64,000 nt of DNA from Sulfitobacter guttiformis (GTDB taxonomy: Bacteria; Pseudomonadota; Alphaproteobacteria; Rhodobacterales; Rhodobacteraceae), in the NCBI RefSeq assembly GCF_003610455.1, contig NZ_RAQK01000001.1:2356001-2420000 (forward strand), in the 5' to 3' direction. The notes beneath the pieces were generated by a model. That model did not search any database. It worked only from the letters and a program-made list of their open reading frames with translations, and was not told where the DNA came from. Position 1 is the first letter of the stretch. Each line of letters starts with the position of its first letter. Positions 43,418 through 52,940 of the stretch are shown in pieces. Made by a program: the position numbers and the translations under genes.

Positions 43418-44508
43418 CAGTAACACGGGCCCAGACAAACGCGCTGGCCGCAACACTGCGGGCAGGCTTCGAGGCCCACGGTGCGCTGCCGGTCGAGCCG
43501 CCAATTTTGCAACCTGCTGAGACTCTGCTGGATCTCTACGGCGAGGATATTCGCGCGCGGGCCTATGTAACATCTGATGCGCTGCGCGGGGAGCAGATGT
43601 TGCGGCCTGATTTTACCGTGCCGGTGGTCCAGATGCATATGGCACATGGTGCCGATCCTGCACGCTACACTTATGCGGGCGAGGTGTTTCGCCGTCAGGA
43701 ACACGACGAAAGCCGCCCGAACGAATTTGTGCAAGTAGGCTACGAGGTGTTTGAGCGGACCGATCCTGCGGCCAGCGATGCAGAGGTGTTTGCCTTGATC
43801 TCACAGGCACTTAGCGGGTTGCCTGTCACTGCGGTGACTGGTGATATCGGAATATTGATGGCCGTCGTGCGCGGCCTCAACACAACCGACCTGCGCAAGA
43901 ATGCCCTGATGAGACACATCTGGCGTCCGAGACGCTTTCGCGCCCTGCTTGCGCAGTTTTCGGGTGATATGCCATCTGCGCCTGCACGCGAGGCGGTCCT
44001 GGCAGGAACAGTAGAAGCCTCAGCTCCGCTCGTCGGTGCGCGGAGGCAGCACGAGATTGATGCGCGTATTGCGGCACTGCGCAGCGATGCACAGGCGCCA
44101 CCGCTGCCGCTCAGGGATGTGGAGTTGATCGAGATGTTGCTTGGTCTTTCGGCACCTATGCCTGCCGCGCTGGAGCGTTTACATGATCTGTCAGTCGATT
44201 TGCCGTCAATTGTGCCTGCCGTAGCGCGGGTGGCAGCGCGGCAACAAGCGTTGGCCGCACATGGTATCGATGTCGAAAAGCTACTTTTTGACGCAAGCTA
44301 TGGCCGTAGTTCGATGGAATATTATGACGGTTTTGTTTTCGGATTTCGGGCAGTTGACCGTCTGGACCTGCCGCTGCTTGCCTCGGGTGGGCGCTATGAT
44401 GCGCTGACACGGCGGCTGGGGGCCAGACTTGGGGATAATCGCGAAATTCCGGCGGTGGGCGGCGTGATGCGCCCCGGTGTGATGCTGGAACTGGGGGCGG
44501 TGATATGA
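43414..44508 (+). CDS. hisZ: ATP phosphoribosyltransferase regulatory subunit
   Basis: The predicted product has 364 residues from a GTG that overlaps the hisS stop. It is a HisRS paralogue without charging function: [37 protein letters not shown] and [14 protein letters not shown] are visible. It pairs with a short HisG to make the active first enzyme of histidine synthesis. Overlap with hisG is 4 bp. Confidence 0.95.
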   Translation: MTVTRAQTNALAATLRAGFEAHGALPVEPPILQPAETLLDLYGEDIRARAYVTSDALRGEQMLRPDFTVPVVQMHMAHGADPARYTYAGEVFRRQEHDESRPNEFVQVGYEVFERTDPAASDAEVFALISQALSGLPVTAVTGDIGILMAVVRGLNTTDLRKNALMRHIWRPRRFRALLAQFSGDMPSAPAREAVLAGTVEASAPLVGARRQHEIDARIAALRSDAQAPPLPLRDVELIEMLLGLSAPMPAALERLHDLSVDLPSIVPAVARVAARQQALAAHGIDVEKLLFDASYGRSSMEYYDGFVFGFRAVDRLDLPLLASGGRYDALTRRLGARLGDNREIPAVGGVMRPGVMLELGAVI

Positions 44509-45194
44509 CGCTGAAACTGGGTGTCCCGTCCAAGGGGCGGTTGATGGAAAAGACGTTTGAATGGTTCGGGGAGCGCGGCATAACTCTGGCGCGCAGCGGG
44601 TCGGAACGCGAATATGCCGGCGTCGTCGACGGGATCGAAGGTGTGGCGCTGGTGCTGCTGTCTGCGGGTGAAATTCCGCGTGAACTGGCGGCGGGGCGTA
44701 TCCATCTGGGCGTGACTGGTACGGATCTGGTGCATGAAAAGCTGGCCCTATGGGACCAGTCGGTGATCGCAGTGGAGGAGCTGGGATTTGGTCATGCGGA
44801 TCTGATTATTGCGGTGCCCCAAGGGTGGACCGATGTGGATACCCTGCATGATCTGGACGCGGCGGCGGCGGCGTTTCGCAGCGTACATGGCCACCGGTTG
44901 CGTATTGCCACAAAATACCACCGGTTGGTGCGGGAATTCCTGCGCGCAGCAGGCGTGGCAGATTACGCGTTGGTTGACAGTCAGGGTGCAACCGAAGGCA
45001 CCGTGGCAAACGAGACCGCGGAGGCGATTGCCGACATCACCTCGACGGGTGACACGCTTCGTGCAAACCACCTCAAGGTGCTGGGTGACGGAGTAATCCT
45101 GCGCAGTCAGGCTACACTGTGGAAATCGCGCACTGCATCACTGGACATGGACGAACGGGCAAGCCTTGATGCCCTGCTGGCGCGGGTGGGGTGA
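44505..45194 (+). CDS. hisG: ATP phosphoribosyltransferase, short form
   Basis: The predicted product has 229 residues, the short form that lacks the C-terminal regulatory domain and needs HisZ. Motifs include LGVPSKGRLMEKT at the start, LGVTGTDLVHEK and ADYALVDSQGATEGTVANETAEAIADITSTG near 150-180, the PRPP-binding region. It catalyses the first step of histidine synthesis. The overlap with hisZ ensures balanced expression. Confidence 0.97.
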   Translation: MTLKLGVPSKGRLMEKTFEWFGERGITLARSGSEREYAGVVDGIEGVALVLLSAGEIPRELAAGRIHLGVTGTDLVHEKLALWDQSVIAVEELGFGHADLIIAVPQGWTDVDTLHDLDAAAAAFRSVHGHRLRIATKYHRLVREFLRAAGVADYALVDSQGATEGTVANETAEAIADITSTGDTLRANHLKVLGDGVILRSQATLWKSRTASLDMDERASLDALLARVG

Positions 45195-45196
45195 GG

Positions 45197-45631
45197 TTAT
45201 AGCAGGCCGATCTCGGCCAGCGCACGATTGAGCTCGTCGGGTAGAGGCTCCTCCTGCGCGCGGCCTTTTGGAAGGTCCGCAGGGGCATCTGCGGGGGCGA
45301 GGTACCGCCAGCCCTGAAATGGTCGGCGCAGGGTGCTGACGGTGGGAATGACCTCATGGTCTAGAACGATGCCGCAGCGGCGGATGCCGTCAATCCCGAT
45401 CTTCTCGTCCAGTCGAATAATTCGCTGCCGTGCAGAAATCTCGCCCTTGATAACCCAATAGATCGATCCGCCATTGATTATTTCGGCCTCACGCTTGGGC
45501 CACATGCGGGTTTGGTGATAATACTGGCCACCGGGTGATAATTCGGCACGGTGCTGTTGCCAGGCAATCAGTTGGGCAATATTTTCAGTGCCCACCGAGA
45601 GCTTCATCATGTGTACGAATTTTTTGCTCAC
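45197..45631 (-). CDS. DUF1489 family protein
   Basis: The predicted product has 144 residues. The start is uncertain: the GTG at 45631 (with GGTGGG upstream) gives MSKKFVHMMKLSVGTENI, while ATGs at 45610 and 45607 also work. Family segments are KLSVGTENIAQLIAWQ, TRMWPKREAEI, GGSIYWVIKGEISARQRI, and RPFQGWRYLAPADAP. DUF1489 is an alphaproteobacterial family of unknown role. It is convergent with hisG, leaving two bases between stops. Confidence 0.9.
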   Translation of the reverse strand: MSKKFVHMMKLSVGTENIAQLIAWQQHRAELSPGGQYYHQTRMWPKREAEIINGGSIYWVIKGEISARQRIIRLDEKIGIDGIRRCGIVLDHEVIPTVSTLRRPFQGWRYLAPADAPADLPKGRAQEEPLPDELNRALAEIGLL

Positions 45632-45811
45632 AGGCTTACCCACCAAATTATCCACAGACTCAGTTTCGAGCCACATCATAGGGTAGGCCAAAGTGTCACA
45701 GATGCAAACTGTGGTGGTTTGTCGCCGGTAATTTCCGAATTTTGGGAGTGGCCTTTGATCTATGTTAAGGTAAGACGGTGCTTCTCAATATACCCCAACC
45801 GAGGAATCGCC

Positions 45812-48100
45812 ATGACCCGCTTTGCTGCCCCTATCGCCGAACAAATTTGGGACATGAAATACCGCTTTAAAGCGGCGGATGGCACGCCCCATGATGTGAC
45901 GGTCGAAGATACGTGGCGCCGCATTGCCCGTGATCTCGCACAGGTCGAGGACGACAAGGAAGGCTGGGAAGAGACGTTTTTTGAAGCTCTGGAAGATTTC
46001 AAATACCTGCCAGCAGGCCGCATCACCGCAGGTGCCGGTACAGCGCGCCGCGTGACGCTGTTCAACTGCTTTGTTATGGGAACCGTGCCCGACAGTATGG
46101 GCGGGATCTTTGATATGCTCAAGGAGGCCGCACTCACGATGCAGCAGGGCGGCGGGATCGGGTATGATTTCTCGACTATTCGCCCTAAAGGCGCGGACGT
46201 TCTGGGCGTCTCGGCAGATGCCTCTGGCCCCTTGTCGTTCATGGATGTCTGGGATGCGATGTGCCGCACGATAATGTCTGCGGGCAGCCGCCGTGGCGCG
46301 ATGATGGCGACCATGCGTTGTGATCACCCTGATGTGGAGGCGTTCATTACGGCAAAATCCGATGCTGCCCGTCTGCGGATGTTCAACATGTCGGTGTTGA
46401 TTACCGATCCGTTTATGGATGCAGTCAAGGCGAACGAAAGCTGGGATCTGAAGTTTGACGGACGTGTGTACAAGACGGTGCAGGCGCTGGATTTGTGGAA
46501 CGCGATCATGAAGGCGACCTATGATTTCGCCGAGCCCGGCGTCATTTTCATTGACCGTATCAACGCGGCAAACAACCTCAGCTATTGTGAGACGATTGCC
46601 GCGACAAACCCCTGTGGCGAACAGCCGCTGCCTCCATATGGTGCCTGTTTGCTGGGCTCGATCAACATGGCGCGGCTCGTGACCGCACCGTTTGAGGAGG
46701 CCGCGGCACTGGATGTTGGCGCACTCAACGAGTTGGTCGCGACCTCTGTGCGGATGATGGACAATGTTGTGGACGTATCGCAATTTCCACTCGAAGCTCA
46801 AAAGCTTGAGGCGAAGAACAAGCGCCGGATCGGCCTCGGGGTGACCGGCCTTGCCGATGCACTTTTGATGATGGGCCTGCGCTATGGCTCGGACGAGGCG
46901 GCGCGTCAGACAGAGGATTGGTTGCATGCGATCGCACGCGCCGCGTATCTGGCCTCGGTGGATTTGGCGAAGGAGAAAGGTGCATTTCCGTTGTTTGATG
47001 CCGAAGAATATCTGGCCTCCGGCACAATGCGAATGATGGACGAAGACGTTCGCGAAGCGATCCGCGAGCACGGAATCCGCAATGCTCTTTTGACCTCTAT
47101 CGCGCCGACAGGCACGATCAGCCTTTATGCAGGGAATGTAAGCTCTGGTATCGAGCCGGTGTTTGCATATGCCTATACCCGCAAGGTATTGCAAAAGGAT
47201 GGTAGCCGGACCGAGGAAGAAGTGGTGGATTATGCCGTACAGATGTGGCGCGATCTCAAAGGCGATGCACCGCTGCCCGATTATTTTGTGAACGCGCAAA
47301 CGCTGGCGCCGCTTGAGCATGTGAAGATGCAGGCAGCGGCACAGAAATGGGTCGACAGCAGCATTTCGAAAACCATCAACTGTCCCGAGGACATCTCCTT
47401 TGATACCTTTAAAGAGGTCTACATGGAGGCATGGGATACAGGCTGTAAGGGGTGCACGACCTATCGCCCTAACGATGTGACAGGATCGGTCTTGTCCGTC
47501 TCCGAGGACAAGAAAGCGGCACCCGAAGTTGTAAGCTATGACGGTGAAGAGCCGCAGGAGCCACATGGTGACGTGATTTATATGACAGAACCGCTGGACC
47601 GTCCCGAGGAGCTGGAAGGTGCCACCTACAAGATCAAATGGCCCGACAGCGAACACGCTCTCTACATCACCATCAACGATCTGGTGGTTGGCGGGCATCG
47701 CCGTCCTTTCGAGGTTTTCATTAACTCTAAAAATATGGAGCATTTTGCCTGGACCGTGGCGCTCACACGCATGATCTCGGCTGTGTTCCGCCGTGGTGGC
47801 GATGTGTCCTTCGTGGTCGAAGAGCTGAAGGCCGTTTTTGATCCGCGTGGAGGTGCATGGATGGGTGGTAAGTATATACCCTCGATCCTCGCAGCCATTG
47901 GTGGCGTGATCGAGCAGCATCTGATTGCGACCGGTTTCATAGCGGGAGAAGGGCTTGGTCTAAAAACCGACCCCCAAGCCAAAGTGGTGGGACTGGAGCA
48001 GCCGCGCGGCAAGGCCTGTGGAAGCTGCGGGCAGTATGATTTGCGCATGGTTGAGGGATGTATGACCTGCGGAAGCTGCGGACACAGCAAATGCGGTTGA
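45812..48100 (+). CDS. nrdJ: B12-dependent (class II) ribonucleotide reductase
   Basis: The predicted product has 762 residues; the ATG at 45812 follows GAGGAATCGC. The reductase core shows GGGIGYDFSTIRP, the catalytic motif NPCGEQPLPPYGAC with the thiyl and redox Cys region, and the C-terminal zinc-like pairs CGSCGQYDLR and CMTCGSCGHSKCG. Class II enzymes use adenosylcobalamin and need no oxygen. The roseobacter group commonly relies on it. A Rho-independent terminator follows. Confidence 0.96.
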   Translation: MTRFAAPIAEQIWDMKYRFKAADGTPHDVTVEDTWRRIARDLAQVEDDKEGWEETFFEALEDFKYLPAGRITAGAGTARRVTLFNCFVMGTVPDSMGGIFDMLKEAALTMQQGGGIGYDFSTIRPKGADVLGVSADASGPLSFMDVWDAMCRTIMSAGSRRGAMMATMRCDHPDVEAFITAKSDAARLRMFNMSVLITDPFMDAVKANESWDLKFDGRVYKTVQALDLWNAIMKATYDFAEPGVIFIDRINAANNLSYCETIAATNPCGEQPLPPYGACLLGSINMARLVTAPFEEAAALDVGALNELVATSVRMMDNVVDVSQFPLEAQKLEAKNKRRIGLGVTGLADALLMMGLRYGSDEAARQTEDWLHAIARAAYLASVDLAKEKGAFPLFDAEEYLASGTMRMMDEDVREAIREHGIRNALLTSIAPTGTISLYAGNVSSGIEPVFAYAYTRKVLQKDGSRTEEEVVDYAVQMWRDLKGDAPLPDYFVNAQTLAPLEHVKMQAAAQKWVDSSISKTINCPEDISFDTFKEVYMEAWDTGCKGCTTYRPNDVTGSVLSVSEDKKAAPEVVSYDGEEPQEPHGDVIYMTEPLDRPEELEGATYKIKWPDSEHALYITINDLVVGGHRRPFEVFINSKNMEHFAWTVALTRMISAVFRRGGDVSFVVEELKAVFDPRGGAWMGGKYIPSILAAIGGVIEQHLIATGFIAGEGLGLKTDPQAKVVGLEQPRGKACGSCGQYDLRMVEGCMTCGSCGHSKCG

Positions 48101-48222
48101 TGAAGCGCTAAGTTGATGTGAAAGGGCAAGCAATTCGGAGCCATTTCGATTGAATTGTCTGCCACTATTCAGGTCTAATTTATCTGCTGTTCTATAAGTT
48201 ACTGAAAAATTAAAATTTAAAG

Positions 48223-48254
48223 CGCCGATCCGACAGGTTCGGCGTTTTCTTTTT
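48223..48254 (+). terminator. Rho-independent terminator
   Basis: CGCCGA and TCGGCG form a 6-bp stem with a 10-base loop, followed by TTTTCTTTTT. It is 122 bases after the nrdJ stop. Confidence 0.85.
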
Positions 48255-48721
48255 GATAGATTCGAGCGCGGTGCTGACCTTGACCGCAGCGCAAAGGACT
48301 GTGTTTGTTTGGAGCATAAAACGCATCGCGATATCCGCCTCATACTGGCTTGATGATCTGCCTCCCCACCGTTATTGGCGCCAGAGAAATGCGACTTTTA
48401 TACCATCCGCTCTTTTTCGCGCGCTGCCTTTCCCCACCGTTCCTTGCCGGATTCGGAAACCGACCAGTAAGCCTGTATATTTCAACGCGTAAGTGACGAA
48501 AGTTTAGTTTAGTTTTGAAAGTCAGTCTTGGGTCAAGTCTTCCTCGCCCTCTTTCTTCTTTCACGCCGCTTCGGCAGTACCGGCTTGGAAGTGAAAGCTG
48601 TAGTTGCAGATATCCAGGATGTGGAAGCCGTGGGTTAAATGATCGCCCATTCGCTGAAGCCGCTCCGATATCCCGTTTCAAATAATGACCGACAAGCTGT
48701 GAGACGGGAAGTTATATGGAA
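48255..48721. other. Gene-free spacer
   Basis: Nearly 470 bases without a supported gene. Short frames on both strands lack start sites and motifs. A minus-strand stretch near 48580-48680 reads LQRMGDHLTHGF, which could be the trace of a transposase or similar, but it is too short to assign. Confidence 0.35.
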
Positions 48722-48757
48722 AAAATACCGGGCCCAGTGATACAGGCCCGGCATTTT
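48722..48757 (-). terminator. Rho-independent terminator
   Basis: CCGGGCC and GGCCCGG form a 7-bp stem with a 10-base loop (48728-48751), flanked by A-rich and T-rich sides, so it can work in both directions; it is 34 bases after the NhaC gene ends on the minus strand. Confidence 0.8.
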
Positions 48758-48790
48758 CAGAAAACTCTAATTAGCATTGTCTCAGTTTGA

Positions 48791-50284
48791 TTAGGTTTCT
48801 GCCGTCTCGTCATAGGCAAGCTCGTGGTCGCCGAGATCCATGATCACTTCGTCCTGCTTTGCCCATTCAGCACGGTCTTCATCTGTCGCCATTGGCGAAA
48901 ATAGCCCGGTAACTGCATAGAACATCCCAATCACGGGCGCAGTCCAGCATGCAAAGGCAAGAGGGATATAAAGCAGGTTGGTCAAGTTTCCATCCATAAC
49001 GCCCAAACCAAGAGCGGAGATCACGAAAGCGCCACCCGCATTCCAGGGAATTAAGGGGCTCATCATTGTGCCGCCTTCCTCAACTGCGCGACTAAGATTG
49101 AGCGTAGAGTAGCCCATACCACGGTAAAGCGGTGCATACATCCGGCCGGGCAGCGCGATTGAGATATACGGATCGCCTGCTACCATGTTCGTCGCAAACG
49201 CTGTGCCAATCGCCGACGTTTGCACCGCAGCGAAGCTTTTCACACGGCTGATGATCGCCATGATGATGGCCTCAAGGCAGCCTGTCCGCTCTAGTGCGCC
49301 GCCAAATCCCAGCGCAATCAGCATGAGTGATATCGTCCACATCATGGACTGAATGCCGCCAGTATTAAGCAAGCTGTCGATGTCGGCGATGCCGGTGTCG
49401 ATCGAGTATCCGGACTGTGCAAAAGCAAACACGTCATGTAGGCCAGCGCCTTGCCAGAAAATTGCGACGATAGCACCCGCCACTACACCAAGAAAGAGCG
49501 ATGGCAGCGGTGGTTTTTTCATCAACGCAAGACCCACGACTACAAAGGCCGGAAGAAGGGGAACAAGGCCAAGGTTAAACCGCTCATTCAGTCCCGCCGT
49601 GATCTGATTGATACTGGTGACATCGCCAACGCTGTCGTCAATCAGAAAAAATCCAACTGCAATATATATTACGAGTGCAATAACCATAGCTGGAATCGTC
49701 GTCGGCAACATATTCTTGATATGGTCGAAGACATTGGTGCCAGTGACTGCGGGCGCCAGATTCGTAGTATCAGAAAGCGGCGATACCTTGTCGCCGAAGA
49801 ACGCACCGGAAACAACGGCGCCTGCAGTCCAATATGCGGGAATACCGAAGCCAGCGCCAATTCCCATCAGGGCGAGGCCAATTGTGCCGACTGTACCCCA
49901 GCTCGTCCCGAGAGACAGCGACACAACAGCACAAAGGATCATTGCAGCAGCCAGAAATATGGAAGGTGTCAGCAGTGTAAGGCCGTAATAAATCAGCGTT
50001 GGCACGGTGCCTGATGCGATCCAGACGCCGATAATCATGCCGACCACGATCAAAACGGCGAGAGAAGGCATTGATACATGGATGACGTGAAAAATACCTT
50101 CGCGAATATCCAGCCAGCCCTGTCCGCGCAGCACGCCCAGTAAGGAAGTTATAGCGAGGCCCAGTATCAGCGGAATATGAGGAGTGAAATCGCCGTAGTA
50201 AAACAATTGAAGCGCCAGCAATCCCAGCGTCAAAATAACTGGCAAAAGCGCCAGAGGCAAAGATGGAAGCTCTTTTTTGTGCAT
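48791..50284 (-). CDS. nhaC: Na+/H+ antiporter NhaC
   Basis: The predicted product has 497 residues with about twelve membrane helices. Family segments include LSLGTSWGTVGTIGLALMGIG, GAFFGDKVSPLSDTTNLAP and PLIPWNAGGAFV. NhaC proteins exchange Na+ for H+ across the membrane; marine bacteria usually have several. Standalone gene with its own terminator. Confidence 0.92.
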   Translation of the reverse strand: MHKKELPSLPLALLPVILTLGLLALQLFYYGDFTPHIPLILGLAITSLLGVLRGQGWLDIREGIFHVIHVSMPSLAVLIVVGMIIGVWIASGTVPTLIYYGLTLLTPSIFLAAAMILCAVVSLSLGTSWGTVGTIGLALMGIGAGFGIPAYWTAGAVVSGAFFGDKVSPLSDTTNLAPAVTGTNVFDHIKNMLPTTIPAMVIALVIYIAVGFFLIDDSVGDVTSINQITAGLNERFNLGLVPLLPAFVVVGLALMKKPPLPSLFLGVVAGAIVAIFWQGAGLHDVFAFAQSGYSIDTGIADIDSLLNTGGIQSMMWTISLMLIALGFGGALERTGCLEAIIMAIISRVKSFAAVQTSAIGTAFATNMVAGDPYISIALPGRMYAPLYRGMGYSTLNLSRAVEEGGTMMSPLIPWNAGGAFVISALGLGVMDGNLTNLLYIPLAFACWTAPVIGMFYAVTGLFSPMATDEDRAEWAKQDEVIMDLGDHELAYDETAET

Positions 50285-50877
50285 CGTTTCTGTGTCCCTT
50301 TTTCTATGCTAGTCATGCAACGAAAAGCGTATGTTTGTTTCATCACAATGTGCTCTGCTTTAGACCATAGCGCTTTGGGTTTTATTGTCAAAATCGTCCC
50401 CGTTGGACCCGTGATTGTGTCGATCGTTTGAAACCGTAAAGGTTTGTAAAACTCGTCTTAACCGTATTGAGATGTTGGAAATGCATTAATTCCGCTGCGT
50501 CTTTAATTGTGGCCTCCTACTGGCCCAGAGCGGAGATTGCTCATTCGACCATACGCCGCACGGCAGCTGCACCCGATGTGTTTTTATCTGCGGGAATGGT
50601 AGGTTAGTATGCTCGGATCTGTGTGGCCCTTCAGGCTTGCAGCCCGATTTAGGAGCCGCACAACCAGCCTGTTGAAGGCGCGCGCCGAAATCCGCTGACC
50701 GGCCAGTTTTAGGAAAAGCCGTATTTCCGACACTGACTTGAAGGGCCGGGATTTGAAGTGGTGTAGTGCTTGCTTGGAATCGTTTTGTTGCGCAACATGA
50801 TCCGCAGAGACGCACCGTACCGGTGTGTTGTGGGGATACCTGCACAAACGCGGGGGCCCACCGGGAGGATATCAAAC
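50285..50877. other. Gene-free spacer
   Basis: About 590 bases between divergent genes. No supported gene. The open frame that runs into the GMC gene from 50770 lacks a ribosome site; the better start of that gene is 50878. The spacer must hold promoters for nhaC and the GMC oxidoreductase. Confidence 0.4.
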
Positions 50878-52713
50878 ATGTCAGATACCTATGATTTTAT
50901 TATTGTCGGCGGCGGCTCCGCAGGGGCGGTGATTGCAACCAGGCTGAGCGCCGATCCTGCGTGCCGCGTTGCGCTGGTCGAGGCGGGTGGCACGCCACCC
51001 GATCACGAAATGATGCCCGCCGCAGTGGCGAGCTTGCAACTCGATCCGCAAGTCGACTGGATGTACACCGCCGATCCGGGCAATGCCGGTCTGGGGCTAG
51101 TGGACAACTTGATGCCGGTGCCCCGCGGCAAGATGCTGGGCGGCTCTTCGGGCTTGAATTACATGGCATATGTACGCGGGCACCCCGGTGATTTTAACGC
51201 TTGGGCCGAGGGTGGCGCAGAGGGCTGGAGCTATGCCGACGTGCTGCCCTATTTTATCAAGAGCGAGGATCTGGCACCGAGCAACGAAATTTCCGTCGAC
51301 AGCGAAGCGCATGGCACCGGCGGCCCGTTGGGCGTTTCAGTGCGCTCGCCGGTAATTCCGGCTTCGCGTGATTTTGTGAAGGCTGCGGGTAGCACAGGCA
51401 TCCCCACGGGTGATTACAATGGGCGCGACCGCGGCGGACCTGCCGGTGTCGCATCGCTCTTTCAAACGACGACCCGCAAAGGGATGAGGTCGAGCACATA
51501 CCGCGCGTTTTTGGCAGGTGAGGCCGAGAGTCGTGAGAACCTTATGATCATCACCCATGCCCATGTCACCCGAATCTTGTTGTCAGATGGCGACGAAAAC
51601 TTGACCGCGACTGGAGTTGAATACCGTGATGCACAGGGGGCAGTCCACCAGATCAGCGCCGCGCGCGAAGTGGTCCTGAGTGCTGGGGCTGTTGGTTCGC
51701 CACAAATCCTGATGCTGTCGGGCATTGGGCCGCGCCGCGAGATAGAGGCGGTAGATATCGAATGCCGCCACGAATTGCCGGCCGTGGGCAAGAACCTGAA
51801 GGACCATCTGCATTGCCCCTTGTTCTTCCCCGCTGCTGGCATCGGCATTCCAATTGCCGAGGTTGGTGTATCCGCAGGACCGGATGCCTTGCGCGCACCC
51901 GCAGGGCCGCTGCCCGCTGATCCGGCCGATGATGCGAAGATGTCACCCGAACTTGCCGGTCTCAAGGCAGAGGCAGAGCGGCGAATAGGCCAGTGGATGG
52001 AGACAGGCGAAAGTCTTGTGTCCTCGTCACTGTACGATGCGGTTGCGTTCTTTTCGACCGGATTGGGCGATGCGCACAGCCATGATGCGCAGATTGGATA
52101 TGTGCCCTGCGGCTATGATGCGGGCCTGTTGCAGGACCGGCTGCGAATTGACCTCTCTACGTTCTTTGAGAACTCGGAAAAGACATTGGCCGCAGATCAG
52201 GAGAACATGATTCTGCTGGCGAACCCTGTTTTGCCGCATAGTAAGGGCGAAATCGTACTGGCAAGCTCAGACTCTGGCGAAGCACCAATCATCCGGATGA
52301 ACTATTACACCGATCCTCATGACCTCAAGGTGATGGTCGCTGTAATGCGCAAAGGTCTCGAGATTGCCGCGAACTGGCCCGGCGATATCAAACCCGGACC
52401 GCTGAACGTGCCGCCAGCACTTGCCAAAAAGCACGGGTACAAAACGGGCGAGAGACCCAGTGACGCGCTACTGGAGAACATGGCGCTTCATTACTCGACC
52501 ACCGTCTATCACCTTTGCTCGACTTGCCGCATGGGGGATGTTGTGGATTCAACACTCAGGGTTCACGGAGTTGCAAACCTTCGGATCGCGGACGCAAGCA
52601 TTATGCCCGATATTATCAGCGGCAACACCAACGCGACCGCAATTATGATTGGTGAAAAAGCATCCGATATGATCGCAGCATATCACGCAGTGCAAACCGC
52701 ATCTGCCGCATAG
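50878..52713 (+). CDS. GMC oxidoreductase, choline dehydrogenase-like
   Basis: The predicted product has 611 residues; the ATG at 50878 follows GGGAGGATATC. The FAD-binding motif FIIVGGGSAGAVIATRL opens the chain, MLGGSSGLNYMAYVRG and GAVGSPQILMLSGIG are the two GMC signatures, and the C-terminus has YHLCSTCRMG and the catalytic-type NTNATAIMIGEKASDMI. It oxidises an alcohol such as choline or a sugar alcohol. A BetB aldehyde dehydrogenase is not adjacent, so choline is not certain. Confidence 0.93.
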   Translation: MSDTYDFIIVGGGSAGAVIATRLSADPACRVALVEAGGTPPDHEMMPAAVASLQLDPQVDWMYTADPGNAGLGLVDNLMPVPRGKMLGGSSGLNYMAYVRGHPGDFNAWAEGGAEGWSYADVLPYFIKSEDLAPSNEISVDSEAHGTGGPLGVSVRSPVIPASRDFVKAAGSTGIPTGDYNGRDRGGPAGVASLFQTTTRKGMRSSTYRAFLAGEAESRENLMIITHAHVTRILLSDGDENLTATGVEYRDAQGAVHQISAAREVVLSAGAVGSPQILMLSGIGPRREIEAVDIECRHELPAVGKNLKDHLHCPLFFPAAGIGIPIAEVGVSAGPDALRAPAGPLPADPADDAKMSPELAGLKAEAERRIGQWMETGESLVSSSLYDAVAFFSTGLGDAHSHDAQIGYVPCGYDAGLLQDRLRIDLSTFFENSEKTLAADQENMILLANPVLPHSKGEIVLASSDSGEAPIIRMNYYTDPHDLKVMVAVMRKGLEIAANWPGDIKPGPLNVPPALAKKHGYKTGERPSDALLENMALHYSTTVYHLCSTCRMGDVVDSTLRVHGVANLRIADASIMPDIISGNTNATAIMIGEKASDMIAAYHAVQTASAA

Positions 52714-52722
52714 GCGCTGAGG

Positions 52723-52739
52723 CGGGGCATTCTGCCCCG
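52723..52739 (+). terminator. Hairpin after GMC gene
   Basis: CGGGGCA and TGCCCCG form a 7-bp stem with a TTC loop ten bases after the GMC stop. It has no following T-run, so it may be a weak terminator or transcript-end structure. Confidence 0.5.
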
Positions 52740-52758
52740 AAGCGGATTAGATGATTTG

Positions 52759-52790
52759 CGCGGGTCGGTGCCATCAGGGACTGACCCGCG
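52759..52790 (+). terminator. Second hairpin after GMC gene
   Basis: CGCGGGTC and GACCCGCG form an 8-bp stem with a 16-base loop, 20 bases after the first hairpin. No T-run follows. The pair probably separates the GMC gene from the transporter operon. Confidence 0.5.
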
Positions 52791-52940
52791 TGAGATGATC
52801 GCATGTACCAGAGCAACTTTTTCTGAGGGGCGATAGGTGCTTATCAAGACGCTTGATTTAAAAATAGAAGTTGGCAAGACTGATATCGGAGGATGCGCCG
52901 CAAAAAAAATGCGCACCTTTTGTCCTTGGGAGGGGAACAC

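Noticed and set aside
45705..45721. Inverted repeat CAAAC/GTTTG upstream of nrdJ as a possible NrdR box
   Set aside because: The stem is only 5 bp and does not match the NrdR consensus well enough.
45785..47920. A 711-codon minus-strand open frame
   Set aside because: It lies fully antisense to nrdJ, whose family assignment is certain; the long frame is a result of high GC codon use.
48340..48681. A 113-codon minus-strand frame, possibly a transposase remnant
   Set aside because: Only a short stretch (LQRMGDHLTHGF, in another frame) looks familiar; too weak to call.
50486..50847. Short minus-strand frames between nhaC and the GMC gene
   Set aside because: No motif or start site; they overlap each other in different frames.
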